Part shown: one piece after another, positions 7,450 through 17,128 of the stretch
How positions within the stretch are numbered: position 1 is the stretch's first letter
Layout of the letters: every line of letters begins with the position of its first letter
NCBI GenBank assembly: GCA_025353585.1
Contig: JANXOM010000172.1
Span: 1-49,252, forward strand
Origin: Deltaproteobacteria bacterium
GTDB taxonomy: Bacteria > Myxococcota_A > Polyangia > Haliangiales > Haliangiaceae
Direction of reading: 5' to 3'
DNA length: 49,252 nt
Notes under the pieces: model-generated
What the model saw: only the letters and a program-made list of their open reading frames with translations
Told to the model about the DNA's origin: nothing
Database searches by the model: none
Position numbers and translations under genes: made by a program

Positions 7450-10129
7450 CGACCCTGGCGATCGCCTGATCGAACGCGGCCGCGACGAGCGGCGCGCCGT
7501 GCTCCGGCCGGAGGCGCACGAGGTCGGCGCGGAGCCCGACGAGCTTGTGCTCGGCGATGTGGTACGCGACGATGCAGCGCACGGACTCGCTCGGGTCGGC
7601 GAGGAGCTCGGCCGCGAGTTGCTCGCCGTGGGCAAACGGCCCCGGCGCGAGGTGCCCGAGGGTGGTCCGCCGGACCACCGGATCGAGCGGGCGAATGGAC
7701 GCGACGAGCGGGACGCGGACGTCCGCGGGCAGCATGTCGTCGAGCATCTCGACGGCGGCGCTGCTGCGCGCGTGGTCCGGGCTGACGATCGCGTCGTGCA
7801 CGGCCCGCAGGTGCGCGGCCGGATCGATGATGCCGAGGGCCCGGAAGGCCCGTTCGACGGCGGAGGCGCGCTTCTCGTCGAGGAGCTTCACGAGCAGGTC
7901 GCCGTGATGCGGGGCGGGTTGCGCACGCACCATGTCCGCGTACGTGGCGTAGCGGGCCGCGTCGGCGACGGCGCGGTGGGTGTACGCGCGGAGGGCGGGA
8001 ACGTCGACCACGAGGTCGGGCACCTCGTCGCGGAGCCGGCCGAGGGCGCGCAGGATCTTGAACTCGGCGGTCCCGTCCGGCTCGTGGTTCAGGCGTTCGA
8101 GCAAGGCGGTCGCGGCCGCCTGCGTGCCGATGGCGCCGATCGAGCGGGGGAGCTGCCGGCGCACGTCGAGTGGCGTCTCGGGGGCGGCGAGCGCCGCCAT
8201 CGCGAGCTCGAGCCCGCGGGAGCCGGCCTGGACGAGCGCGCGCCTCGCCTCGCCTCGCACGTTGGAGTCCGCCAGGAGCGCGAGCACGTGCTGGAGATCG
8301 GCCAGGCTCGGGCGGCGCGCATAGACGCGCAGCACGCGCCGGGTGACGCGGGGCTCGCCGCGACACACGAGGTCGGCGAGGACGGCGCGGAAGCGGTCGT
8401 CGGGCGCGTAGCTGATCGCCTGGGCCAGCGCGGCGCGGTCGTCGACGGTCCCGGCCTGGAGCGCGGCGATGCCGGCGTCGGTGTCCGGACCCGCCGGCAG
8501 CACGACGAGCGCGGCCGCGCGGACGGCGGCCTCGGGGTCGGTGAGCGCGGCGCGCAGGCGATCGGCGTGCGTGCCGGTGGAGCTCGCGGCGACGATCGCG
8601 GCGGCGCGGATCTCGGGATCGGCGTGGTCGATGAGGTGCCCGAGCACGCGCTCGACCTCCGGGCGCACGGCGCCGGCGAGGAGCGCGAGCGCGCGGTGCA
8701 CGACCGTCGGGCTCGGGTGATACAGCACGAGCGCGGGGACGCGGTGGTTGCGCGCGAGGACGTCGAGCGCGGCGAGGGCCTCGATCTCGTCGGGGCTGGC
8801 GAGGGAATCCGCGAGGAGCGCGAGCGCATCGGCGTCGGGCGCGCGGATCTGCACGTCGCGCACGAGCTCGCCGGCGGCGAGCTTGCCGCGGAACGCCTCG
8901 ACGTACGCGCGGCGCGCGGCGACCGCACCGACCAGCCATACCGCCGAGAGGATCGCGGCCACGGCGGCCGAGGCGCGCGAGCTGGCGCCGACGTGGACGA
9001 GCCCGAACACCATCAGCGCCGCGACGGCCTGGCCGCCGCGCAGGCCGATGGTGTCGATGATCGGCTTGGAGCGGTCGCGCAGGTCGGCGGGCACGGGCAG
9101 GAACAGGATCTCGGTCCCGACGCGATGGAGGCTGTAGCGCAGGCTGCCGTCGCCGAGCTTGAGCGCGATGATCGCCAGCGTGGCGCCGGTCGCGGCGAAG
9201 CTGAAGCTGCTCGCGGCCATGATGAGCGGCAAGACCACGAGCGCACCGCCGACGCCCCAGCGGGCGAGCAGGCGGGGCGTGACGAACACCTGGATCGCCA
9301 GGCCGAGCGTGTTGAGGCCGGCGTAGATCGCGCCGAACGCGCTCGCGAGCTGCTCGGCCGGCACGCGCTCGGCTAGCGCGCGCTTGAACACGAGATCGCC
9401 GAGCGTGAGGCCGATCGTCGAAATGACGCCGAGCGCGATCAGGACGCGCAAGTAGCGGACCGACTGCGCCGTGGGCCGGACGGCCGTCATCACGTGGCGC
9501 GCGGACGCCTCGACTTGCGCGTCGGTCTCGACCGCCGGGGTGGGACGAGGCGCGATCGCGAACGCGACGCCGGTCGCCAGGGCGTACGCGAGCGCCGCCG
9601 CCGTCACGAGGTCATGGGCAGGGAGGGCGCGCGCCAGGAGCGCCGCGGTCCCCGCGCCGACGATCGCGCCGAACACGCCGCCCGCGCCGATGAGCGCCAG
9701 CATCCGCTTGGCCTGCCCGGCATGGAGGCTGCGATCGAGGAGCGTCCAGAACGTGGGCACGATCATGGTCGCGACGAGGCCGGTCCAGATGTAGAGGGCG
9801 AACACGACCCACGTGGCGAGGGGGAGCGCGATCGCGAGGACGGTCGTTCCGATCGCGGCGGCGCTCAGGAACCCGAGCAGCATGCGCCGCGGCGCGAACG
9901 AGTGGCCGGCCCGGCCCAGGACGATGAACGCGCCGAGCGCGGTGGCGGCCATCACGATGTAGACCCACACCAGGGCGCCGGGGCCGAGCTCCACGAGGAA
10001 GAGCGCGTCGCGCGTTGTCTCGAGCAGCGTGTGCGCGACCATCATCGCGAACAGCACGCAGGCCGGAGCCCACACGCTACCAACGGCGGGGGGAGCGGCC
10101 GGCGACTCCGGCGCGCGGCCCGCGGTCAC
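7436..10129 (-). CDS. TLC/Npt-family transporter fused to C-terminal HEAT repeats
   Basis: 897 aa. Residues about 20-415 are polytopic membrane segments of the ATP/ADP-translocase (TLC, Npt1/Npt2) type. The stretch SLRYSLHRVGTEILFLP then SKPIIDTIGLR aligns with SVDYSLENTVRQALWLP then AKAAIDTFVVR in the Npt gene upstream. Residues about 430-897 are Ala/Leu-rich alpha-helical pairs with Asp-Pro turns (for example HADPEIRAAAIVAAS), typical of HEAT repeats, and probably cytoplasmic. The GTG start at 10129 overlaps the preceding stop as GTGA. A longer reading upstream would run through the lipoprotein's 3' end. TLC proteins exchange ATP/ADP in obligate intracellular bacteria and plastids; the substrate here is unknown. 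The HEAT tail suggests an intracellular partner. Confidence 0.82.
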   Translation of the reverse strand: MTAGRAPESPAAPPAVGSVWAPACVLFAMMVAHTLLETTRDALFLVELGPGALVWVYIVMAATALGAFIVLGRAGHSFAPRRMLLGFLSAAAIGTTVLAIALPLATWVVFALYIWTGLVATMIVPTFWTLLDRSLHAGQAKRMLALIGAGGVFGAIVGAGTAALLARALPAHDLVTAAALAYALATGVAFAIAPRPTPAVETDAQVEASARHVMTAVRPTAQSVRYLRVLIALGVISTIGLTLGDLVFKRALAERVPAEQLASAFGAIYAGLNTLGLAIQVFVTPRLLARWGVGGALVVLPLIMAASSFSFAATGATLAIIALKLGDGSLRYSLHRVGTEILFLPVPADLRDRSKPIIDTIGLRGGQAVAALMVFGLVHVGASSRASAAVAAILSAVWLVGAVAARRAYVEAFRGKLAAGELVRDVQIRAPDADALALLADSLASPDEIEALAALDVLARNHRVPALVLYHPSPTVVHRALALLAGAVRPEVERVLGHLIDHADPEIRAAAIVAASSTGTHADRLRAALTDPEAAVRAAALVVLPAGPDTDAGIAALQAGTVDDRAALAQAISYAPDDRFRAVLADLVCRGEPRVTRRVLRVYARRPSLADLQHVLALLADSNVRGEARRALVQAGSRGLELAMAALAAPETPLDVRRQLPRSIGAIGTQAAATALLERLNHEPDGTAEFKILRALGRLRDEVPDLVVDVPALRAYTHRAVADAARYATYADMVRAQPAPHHGDLLVKLLDEKRASAVERAFRALGIIDPAAHLRAVHDAIVSPDHARSSAAVEMLDDMLPADVRVPLVASIRPLDPVVRRTTLGHLAPGPFAHGEQLAAELLADPSESVRCIVAYHIAEHKLVGLRADLVRLRPEHGAPLVAAAFDQAIARVDARV

Positions 10130-11829
10130 GGCCGCCAGATCCCGATCACGCGCGGGGCTCGGGTGCTGGGATCGCGGGCGACGTGCACGTAGGTAGTACC
10201 AGCGTACTCCGTTCGCTGGGTGTCCACGCGGTACACGGCATACCCGTCGTGATCCGCGGGGCCCGCCGGCGCCAGGGCGCACGTGCGGCCGGTCGCCCCT
10301 GTCTCCGGATCGGCGGCGAGCGTGACGGGCGCGCCGAGGCGCTTGCCCGCGAAGTCGTAGGCCTGGACCGCGTACCGCGTCTGCGCCGGCGTCACGAAGC
10401 CGATCTTGATCGCGAGGTCGTCGAAGCAGATCCGCGGCGCGCCGGCGTCCGGGGCGCCCGGCTCGACCGCGAACTTGTCGAGCGGGTTCACGCGCGCGTA
10501 CCAGTACGCGGCCATCTTGCGCTGGCGGCCGACCAGCGTATCGACCAGGTACTCCTCCGAGCGCGGGTCCGACAGCTTCGCCGCCTTCACGGCCCCCACC
10601 AGCTGCTCGCGCGTGAAGCTCGCGAGGATCTTCGTGCCCCAGAACTCGTCGAACCGGTCCGCGTCACGCAGGGCCACGTAGCCCTGGATGTCGGGGCGCC
10701 ACCCTTCCGGCTCGAGCGACTCGACATCGAACAGGCTCGACACGCCCTTGAGCTGCTCGCGCTCGGCCCGCTTCTGCCAGGGCCGGCTCCGCAGGCCGAG
10801 CGTGAAGAGCTCGCCCACCATCGACGGGACATCGACGGTGTACGCGTGCGCGCGCCACCAGTCGAAGCTGATCTGCCCCATCGCGCCGAGGCTCTTGCCG
10901 AAGTCGATCGCGTAGTGCTTGACGTAGTGGCGCTTCGGGATCGCCGGATCCTCCATCCACGCGTCGACGAATTGGCCCTCGGTGACGTCGACGGAGTCGG
11001 TCCACGCGTCGAACGGCCGCATGCCGCGCAGGTCGCGCCGCTTCTCGTGCGGGATGCGGTCGTTGGGATCGTCGGTGCGCACGCCCTCGCTCGCGTGGCC
11101 GCCGATCGTGTTGCCCTCGATCCAGCGCGACGCGAGGACGCGGATGCTGCCGTCGGGGCCGATCCGCGCGTGCCCGAGGATCTCGTCGACCTGCGCCTGC
11201 TGCAGCGGGCCGAGCGTCTTGCCGAGCGAGTCCTTGTGCTTCGCGCCCTTGCCGATGACGAAGTCCTCGCGATGCAGGTAGACGATCTGGTCATCGGCGA
11301 CGTTGTACCCGAACGCCCACATCAGCCGGTTCACGATGACGTGCGTGCCCGTCTCGAGCTCGGTCGGCGAGGCGGCGTAGTCGAACTTGCACTGATACTT
11401 CACGCCCGCGCTGTCCTTCACGATGAAGCCGGGCGTGGTGCCGCCGATCTTCGTCGACGAGATCGTCCACGGCAGGTGCTGCTCGGGGGTGTGGGTGTTC
11501 GGGCCGAGCCGCACCTCGTCGGGCGTGAGCGGCGTCTTGTAGTTGCGGTTCGTGAACCACGTGGAGTCGGGGACGTCGTCGAGCGCGTTGACGCCGAGCG
11601 CGCGCTGGATGCGCGGCAGCTCGAGCGGCCGGGTGACGACGCGCTCCAGCGCCGAGTCGAAGAGGTACATGTCCGGCAGGAACTCGAGCTCCTCGGGCTG
11701 CTTCGGGACGTCCCGCCGATCGTCCACGATCGTGACGATCGGCGCGTTCGCGAAGCGGGCGGGCGGGATCGGGGGGCTCGCGGCGCATCCGCCCACGAGC
11801 GCCAGGAGCGCTGCGGCCATGGTCTTCAT
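10126..11829 (-). CDS. Large lipoprotein with possible HipA/CotH-like atypical kinase fold
   Basis: 567 aa. The signal peptide MKTMAAALLALVGGCAAS ends in a lipobox (VGGC, Cys15). The start at 11829 forms an ATGA overlap with the upstream stop; a GTG two codons earlier is possible. The body is soluble and Trp/Tyr-rich. By eye it contains an ordered set of motifs like those of HipA/CotH/Fam20-type kinases: VKYQCKFD (candidate ATP-binding Lys), TELETG (candidate helix-C Glu), RWIEGNTIGG (hinge-like), RPFDAWTDSVD (matching the catalytic FDAWI-N-D loop) and HYAIDFGKSLG (metal-binding DFG-like). This is motif inference, not a proven family. It sits between the Omp85 barrel and the transporter-HEAT gene in one overlapping operon. 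Confidence 0.7.
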   Translation of the reverse strand: MKTMAAALLALVGGCAASPPIPPARFANAPIVTIVDDRRDVPKQPEELEFLPDMYLFDSALERVVTRPLELPRIQRALGVNALDDVPDSTWFTNRNYKTPLTPDEVRLGPNTHTPEQHLPWTISSTKIGGTTPGFIVKDSAGVKYQCKFDYAASPTELETGTHVIVNRLMWAFGYNVADDQIVYLHREDFVIGKGAKHKDSLGKTLGPLQQAQVDEILGHARIGPDGSIRVLASRWIEGNTIGGHASEGVRTDDPNDRIPHEKRRDLRGMRPFDAWTDSVDVTEGQFVDAWMEDPAIPKRHYVKHYAIDFGKSLGAMGQISFDWWRAHAYTVDVPSMVGELFTLGLRSRPWQKRAEREQLKGVSSLFDVESLEPEGWRPDIQGYVALRDADRFDEFWGTKILASFTREQLVGAVKAAKLSDPRSEEYLVDTLVGRQRKMAAYWYARVNPLDKFAVEPGAPDAGAPRICFDDLAIKIGFVTPAQTRYAVQAYDFAGKRLGAPVTLAADPETGATGRTCALAPAGPADHDGYAVYRVDTQRTEYAGTTYVHVARDPSTRAPRVIGIWRP

Positions 11830-13433
11830 CGCCACCTCTGTCGTGCGTCGGTGATCGGGTTGAACGCCAGGTTGAAGAGGAAGCCGCCGTCGGTCGTCGA
11901 GGCGATGTACCCGGTCGCCACGAGGCCCGAATCACCGTGGAGGTCGAGGCCGACGCCGTAGCTCACGCGCAGGCCGTGGGCGGAGAGATCGTCGAACGAC
12001 TCGTAGACGCGCCCGATGTCGGTGAACAGGTACGCGTTGACACGCGACGAGAGGTCCCAGCTGTACTGGATCGAGCCCATGAGCGACGCGCGGTCGCGAA
12101 AGCGCTCGTACGAGTAGCCGCGCAAGATGTCGCCGCCGCCGAGGTACGGCAGCTCGGTGAACGGGACGTCGGCGCGCCCGCCGCTCACGCCCTGGGCCCG
12201 GACGCGCGTGATGAGGATGCGCGGGCCGCGCGCGAGACGGAAGAAGTGCTGCAGCTCGCCGCCGTAGCGCCAGAAGTCGACGCCGCCGTCGAGTCGGTCG
12301 ACGCGCCCGGCGTAGGCGGACACCAGCGAGCCGCCGCTGTAGAGCTTGAACGGCTCCCACATCGTGCCGCGGTGGCGGGTGTCCCAGCGCAGCTCGAGCT
12401 CGCCGTAGGCGTGTTGCACGCCGCCCAGGAAGCCGGGTAGGTCCGCGGGGTTGTAGACCTGGCCGAGCGGTGTGCCCTGCGTGCTCTGGTCGAACCTCAG
12501 CTCGGTGAGCGCGCCGGTGAACGCGAGGTGCACGTCGGGGGTTGGCTGGATGTCGGCCGTGAGCGCGACGCGCGACTCCTGGTAGCGGTGGTAGACCTCG
12601 ACGGCGGTGGAATCCGTGTGCGGGTCGATCGGCGTCGCCGGGATCTTGGTCGTGTCTTCGCCGTTGCCGATGCCCCAGAACGCGTCGGCGGGGCGGCGGT
12701 CGAAGTTGCTAACGAGGCCGAGCTCGAAGTGCTTGCCGAGCCGCTGGCCGGTGTGGAGCTCGACCAGGCCGCTCTCTCGATACGGGTCACCGAGCACCGC
12801 GCCCGTGGTGCCCTGCACGGCGAAGCGCTCCTTCGCGCCGAAGACGTCGGTCATCTGGAAGCGCAAGCCGATACTCGCGCCGAAGCCCGCCTCGTACGTC
12901 GCCGTCGGGATGAAGCCGATCGTGTGGTTGCCGTTGAAGAAGATCCGGTAGTAGAGCTGGTCGAAGTGGTAGCGATCGAGCGCGTAGAAGACGCCGTGCA
13001 CGGGCACGAACAGCGCCTCGTACACGACCTTCGGCACGAACAGCACGACGCGCCCCGCGACGCGGAGCGGTGAGTCGCCGGGATCGACGACGTCGATGCG
13101 GCCGCTCTCGGCGCCGGGCAGCGGCGCGCCGGCGGCGTCCTCGGCGGTGTTGTCGTGGACATCGCGGTCCGGCGTCTGGTCGCTCCCACGGTCGGAGCCG
13201 GCCGCCGGCGCCGCCGAGCCGGCGGTGGGCATGCCCGAGCCCGAGCCGGCCGCGACCGGAACCTTGTCGTTCAGGGGCGGGTCCGTTTGCCCCTCCGCGG
13301 GCGGCGGGATCGGGAGCTCCGGGACCGGCGGCGGCGGGGGCGGGGGCGTCTTCGGATCGGGGGCCGCGACCGCGAGCGTGGTCACCGAGACGGCGACCAC
13401 CGCGGCGAGCGCGACGAGGCGCGCGCGCTTCAC
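11826..13433 (-). CDS. Omp85/BamA-type outer-membrane beta-barrel (surface antigen D15 family)
   Basis: 535 aa. The signal peptide (VKRARLVALAAVVAVSVTTL, cut near AVAA) is followed by a Pro-, Gly- and Ser-rich linker to about residue 110 and a 16-strand-like barrel from about 165 to the C-terminus. The Omp85 hallmark LRGY (437-440, in GGGDILRGYSYERFRD) marks loop 6. No POTRA domains are visible; the 120-165 segment is short and hydrophobic. It is therefore not BamA itself but an Omp85-superfamily accessory protein, perhaps a lipid/protein insertase or a PlpD/TamA-like barrel. GTG at 13433 overlaps the upstream Npt stop as GTGA. This ties an outer-membrane barrel to inner-membrane nucleotide-translocase-like proteins in a single transcript. 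Confidence 0.85.
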   Translation of the reverse strand: MKRARLVALAAVVAVSVTTLAVAAPDPKTPPPPPPPVPELPIPPPAEGQTDPPLNDKVPVAAGSGSGMPTAGSAAPAAGSDRGSDQTPDRDVHDNTAEDAAGAPLPGAESGRIDVVDPGDSPLRVAGRVVLFVPKVVYEALFVPVHGVFYALDRYHFDQLYYRIFFNGNHTIGFIPTATYEAGFGASIGLRFQMTDVFGAKERFAVQGTTGAVLGDPYRESGLVELHTGQRLGKHFELGLVSNFDRRPADAFWGIGNGEDTTKIPATPIDPHTDSTAVEVYHRYQESRVALTADIQPTPDVHLAFTGALTELRFDQSTQGTPLGQVYNPADLPGFLGGVQHAYGELELRWDTRHRGTMWEPFKLYSGGSLVSAYAGRVDRLDGGVDFWRYGGELQHFFRLARGPRILITRVRAQGVSGGRADVPFTELPYLGGGDILRGYSYERFRDRASLMGSIQYSWDLSSRVNAYLFTDIGRVYESFDDLSAHGLRVSYGVGLDLHGDSGLVATGYIASTTDGGFLFNLAFNPITDARQRWR

Positions 13434-14890
13434 TTGTGCGTCACGGCGGGCGCGAGGGCGTCCGCATGCTGGCCTGCGGCATCGTGCTCGCGGGAGATCT
13501 TCTTGTGGTACTTCGCGATGCCGGCGGCGACGCCGAGGGCGAGCACCATGGCGGCGATGTTCACGAACGCGAGGTCGGTCGCGGCGAGGCCCATCTGGCG
13601 GAACAACAGCCACACGATCACCGCGGAGATCGTGTCCGCGAACCGGACGACGAACGTGTCGATCGCGGCCTTCGCCTTGTACTTGACGGCGCGCGTGGTC
13701 GGCAGCCAGAGCGCCTGGCGCACCGTGTTCTCCAGCGAGTAGTCGACGCTGTTCTCGGCGACCTTCGCCGCGCGGATGAGGTAGATGCCGCCGATCGCGC
13801 CGATCATGGAAGACGCGCCGATCGCGACGATCGGCATGATGAAGATCGCCTTCCGCACGCCGAGCTTCTGCAGGATCCGCGAGACGAAGAAGGCCTGGAT
13901 GATGAAGCCGACGAGGTTCACCCAGAAGAAGTAGGTGGCGTAGAAGCCCTTGATGATCTCCCGGCGGTCGTGATCGATGGCGTCGGTGTGAGCGGCGCCC
14001 ACGAGATCCGCGTACAGGCTGTCGGGGACGAGGTTCGCGGCATGCGCGCGCACCACGCTGCCGAGGATGAACTCGCCGTTCGTGTTGACGAGCTGCGAGA
14101 GGAGGATGAGCGCGGCGAAGAAGAGGAGATACGGATCGCGGAGGATGAGGAGGAAGCCGTCATCACCGCTGATCGCTTCGTCGGCGGTCTTGTCGTCCGG
14201 CGCCGCCGTCTTCTTGTGCATGCGCTCGACGAAGTTGAGCAGGATCAACGTGATGACGAGCAGGCCGGCCGCGACCGGCAGGAGCGTGAACGTCTCGCCG
14301 AGCTTCGAGAGCTGCGGACCGGCGACGGCGCCGAGCGAGCCACCGATGGCGATCAACGCGAACAGCCGCTTGCCCTGCTCCTCGGTGTAGAGGTCGTTCG
14401 CGTACGACCAGAACTGCGCGATCAGGAACACGCTGACGACGCCGATCCAGATGAAGAACGCGAGGCCGATCGGCACGCCCGCCGTGCCGACGATGAAGAA
14501 GACGACGAGGCAGCCGACCACGATCGCGTAAGAGACATTGATCAGCGTGATGCGCTTGAGCGTCTTCGCGAGCAGGCCGTAGAGCGGCACGATGCCGAGG
14601 AGCAACAGCGCCATCGCCCCGCCGGCGTACGACTTGAGCTCCTCGGCCGCAAGCCCGAACATGTGCGTCGAGAGGATGAGGCCCTCGCGCGCCGTCTTCA
14701 TGAGGTAGTAGCTCGTCAGGATCAGCGCGACGGCGAACAGCAGGAGGATCGCCTGCAGCCCTTCGCCGTCGTGGACCGTGCTGAAGAGACGAAGGATCCA
14801 CGACGCGCGTGACTTCGACGGTGAGGTCGCCCGCGGGGGTGACCCGTCGGCGATCGGTGCTGGCTCGTACACTTTCGCGGGTGGTTGCAA
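13430..14890 (-). CDS. Npt1/Npt2-family (TLC) nucleotide-translocase-like membrane protein
   Basis: 486 aa with about 11-12 hydrophobic segments. Motifs such as SYYLMKTAREGLILS near the first helix, QFWSYANDLYTEEQGKRLF in the middle and SVDYSLENTVRQALWLPTTR late in the protein are typical of bacterial TLC/Npt ATP/ADP-exchanger homologues. The length matches a stand-alone member. The start is uncertain: TTG at 14890 has an AGG about 8 nt upstream, and GTG at 14872 is the alternative; an in-frame TAG lies a short way upstream. First gene of a five-gene operon with all-overlapping junctions. It differs from the second TLC protein of the operon (7436-10129) in lacking the HEAT tail. The substrate is unknown. 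Confidence 0.85.
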   Translation of the reverse strand: MQPPAKVYEPAPIADGSPPRATSPSKSRASWILRLFSTVHDGEGLQAILLLFAVALILTSYYLMKTAREGLILSTHMFGLAAEELKSYAGGAMALLLLGIVPLYGLLAKTLKRITLINVSYAIVVGCLVVFFIVGTAGVPIGLAFFIWIGVVSVFLIAQFWSYANDLYTEEQGKRLFALIAIGGSLGAVAGPQLSKLGETFTLLPVAAGLLVITLILLNFVERMHKKTAAPDDKTADEAISGDDGFLLILRDPYLLFFAALILLSQLVNTNGEFILGSVVRAHAANLVPDSLYADLVGAAHTDAIDHDRREIIKGFYATYFFWVNLVGFIIQAFFVSRILQKLGVRKAIFIMPIVAIGASSMIGAIGGIYLIRAAKVAENSVDYSLENTVRQALWLPTTRAVKYKAKAAIDTFVVRFADTISAVIVWLLFRQMGLAATDLAFVNIAAMVLALGVAAGIAKYHKKISREHDAAGQHADALAPAVTHK

Positions 14891-15099
14891 CGGATATGCC
14901 TGCGCGCCAATGAATCCTAGTGTCTAGGTAATCCATTGCACCCGTGCCGCGCCCCTCATTTGGCCGGATCGCGGCGACGTGACGTGCGGGTTTGACCCGC
15001 GGGCGGCTGCGCACGGGCGGTGTGCGTCGTGGCGCTCAGGAGGGCTCCGTGGGTGAGCGCTTGCGCTCACTTGCTGCCGCGCGCACGGCGTGCGCGCGG
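14891..15099. other. Intergenic region between two minus-strand operons
   Basis: 209 bp without a gene. It holds the paired hairpins after the DUF779 stop and, close to the Npt gene, a small palindrome CTAGTGTCTAG. On the minus strand a TAGGAT -10-like hexamer overlaps that palindrome about 25 nt upstream of the TTG start, but no convincing -35 accompanies it. The Npt operon promoter presumably lies here. Confidence 0.5.
15053..15099 (-). terminator. Double-hairpin terminator candidate after the ALDH-DUF779 operon
   Basis: Directly after the DUF779 stop there is a perfect 10-bp stem CCGCGCGCAC (15077-15086) / GTGCGCGCGG (15090-15099) with a 3-nt loop. This is followed by a perfect 8-bp stem GTGAGCGC (15053-15060) / GCGCTCAC (15063-15070). 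There is no T-tract, so it is not a textbook intrinsic terminator, but the position and strength suggest a transcript end. Confidence 0.55.
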
Positions 15100-15425
15100 T
15101 CAGACGGCGCAGACGTCCGAGCGGATCAGGAACCGGATGCCCTCCGGAGCCTCGAGCGAGAAGCCCGCGCCCCGCCCCTTGACCACGTCGAGCGTGAGGT
15201 CGGTGTGCTGCCACAGCTCGTACTGGTCGCCGCCCATATAAAACCCCGCGCCGCCGACCTCGCCGAGCTTGACGTCGCGTTGGCCGAGCTTGAACTCGCC
15301 GGCCGCGAAGCACATCGGCGCGCTGCCATCGCAGCAGCCACCCGACTGATGAAACATCAGCGGGCCATGCAGCGCCGTCAGCTTCGCGATCCACTCGAGC
15401 GCGGCCGGCGTGGCGGCGATCGAGC

Positions 15426-15429
<4 letters not shown>
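15100..15429 (-). CDS. DUF779-family acetaldehyde-dehydrogenase-associated protein, apparent CTG start
   Basis: 109 aa. It is recognised from RHGP-like [40 protein letters not shown] and [19 protein letters not shown], the signature blocks of DUF779. This small Cys-rich protein is almost always encoded beside ExaC/AldB-type acetaldehyde dehydrogenases; its role is unproven. Family members begin about 6-8 residues before the ATPAAL block. In this frame no ATG, GTG or TTG exists there. CTG at 15429 gives a protein of the expected length and overlaps the dehydrogenase stop as CTGA, parallel to the ATGA/GTGA overlaps elsewhere in the window. A much longer reading into the dehydrogenase gene is the unlikely alternative. 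Confidence 0.85.
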
Positions 15430-16946
<1,517 letters not shown>

Positions 16947-16979
16947 CGTGTCTCCTGGAAGGTGGTGCGCCGCGCTTGT

Positions 16980-16993
16980 GCACGTTTGCGGCC
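16980..16993 (-). promoter_or_regulatory. Weak sigma-54 promoter candidate for the dehydrogenase
   Basis: On the minus strand GG (16993-16992) and GC (16981-16980) are separated by exactly 10 nt, as required for -24/-12 elements, placing the start point about 20 nt before the ATG. The flanking bases match the consensus poorly. It is the only correctly spaced pair noticed in this gap; support comes mainly from the adjacent GAFTGA-type activator. Confidence 0.3.
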
Positions 16994-17056
16994 GAGGTGT
17001 AACGCCGCGAGATCGCGGTGTCGCGACGCGTCGAAGTGGAGCGAAATGCGGCAGAT

Positions 17057-17079
17057 CGGAGCGCTCCAGCAGCGCTCCG
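17057..17079. promoter_or_regulatory. Inverted repeat, candidate activator-binding site (UAS)
   Basis: CGGAGCGCT (17057-17065), 5-bp spacer, AGCGCTCCG (17071-17079): a perfect 9-bp dyad, about 75 bp upstream of the -24/-12 candidate for the dehydrogenase, where enhancer sites of sigma-54 activators often lie. It also sits about 50 bp upstream of the regulator start. Confidence 0.5.
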
Positions 17080-17112
17080 CGGGCGGTTGTCGCTTGCGGT
17101 CGCACACCTCGC

Positions 17113-17127
17113 GGAGCACGCTGCTCC
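17113..17127. promoter_or_regulatory. Second inverted repeat just before the regulator start
   Basis: GGAGCA (17113-17118), CGC, TGCTCC (17122-17127). It shares the GGAGC...GCTCC ends with the dyad at 17057-17079 and directly abuts the GTG start of the regulator, a position suited to autorepression. A GGAG within it may double as the ribosome binding site. Confidence 0.4.
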
Positions 17128-17128
17128 C

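Noticed and set aside
14913..14930. CTAGTGTCTAG palindrome plus TAGGAT as the Npt operon promoter
   Set aside because: The -10-like hexamer has no acceptable -35 at 16-18 bp, so it is only mentioned within the intergenic entry.
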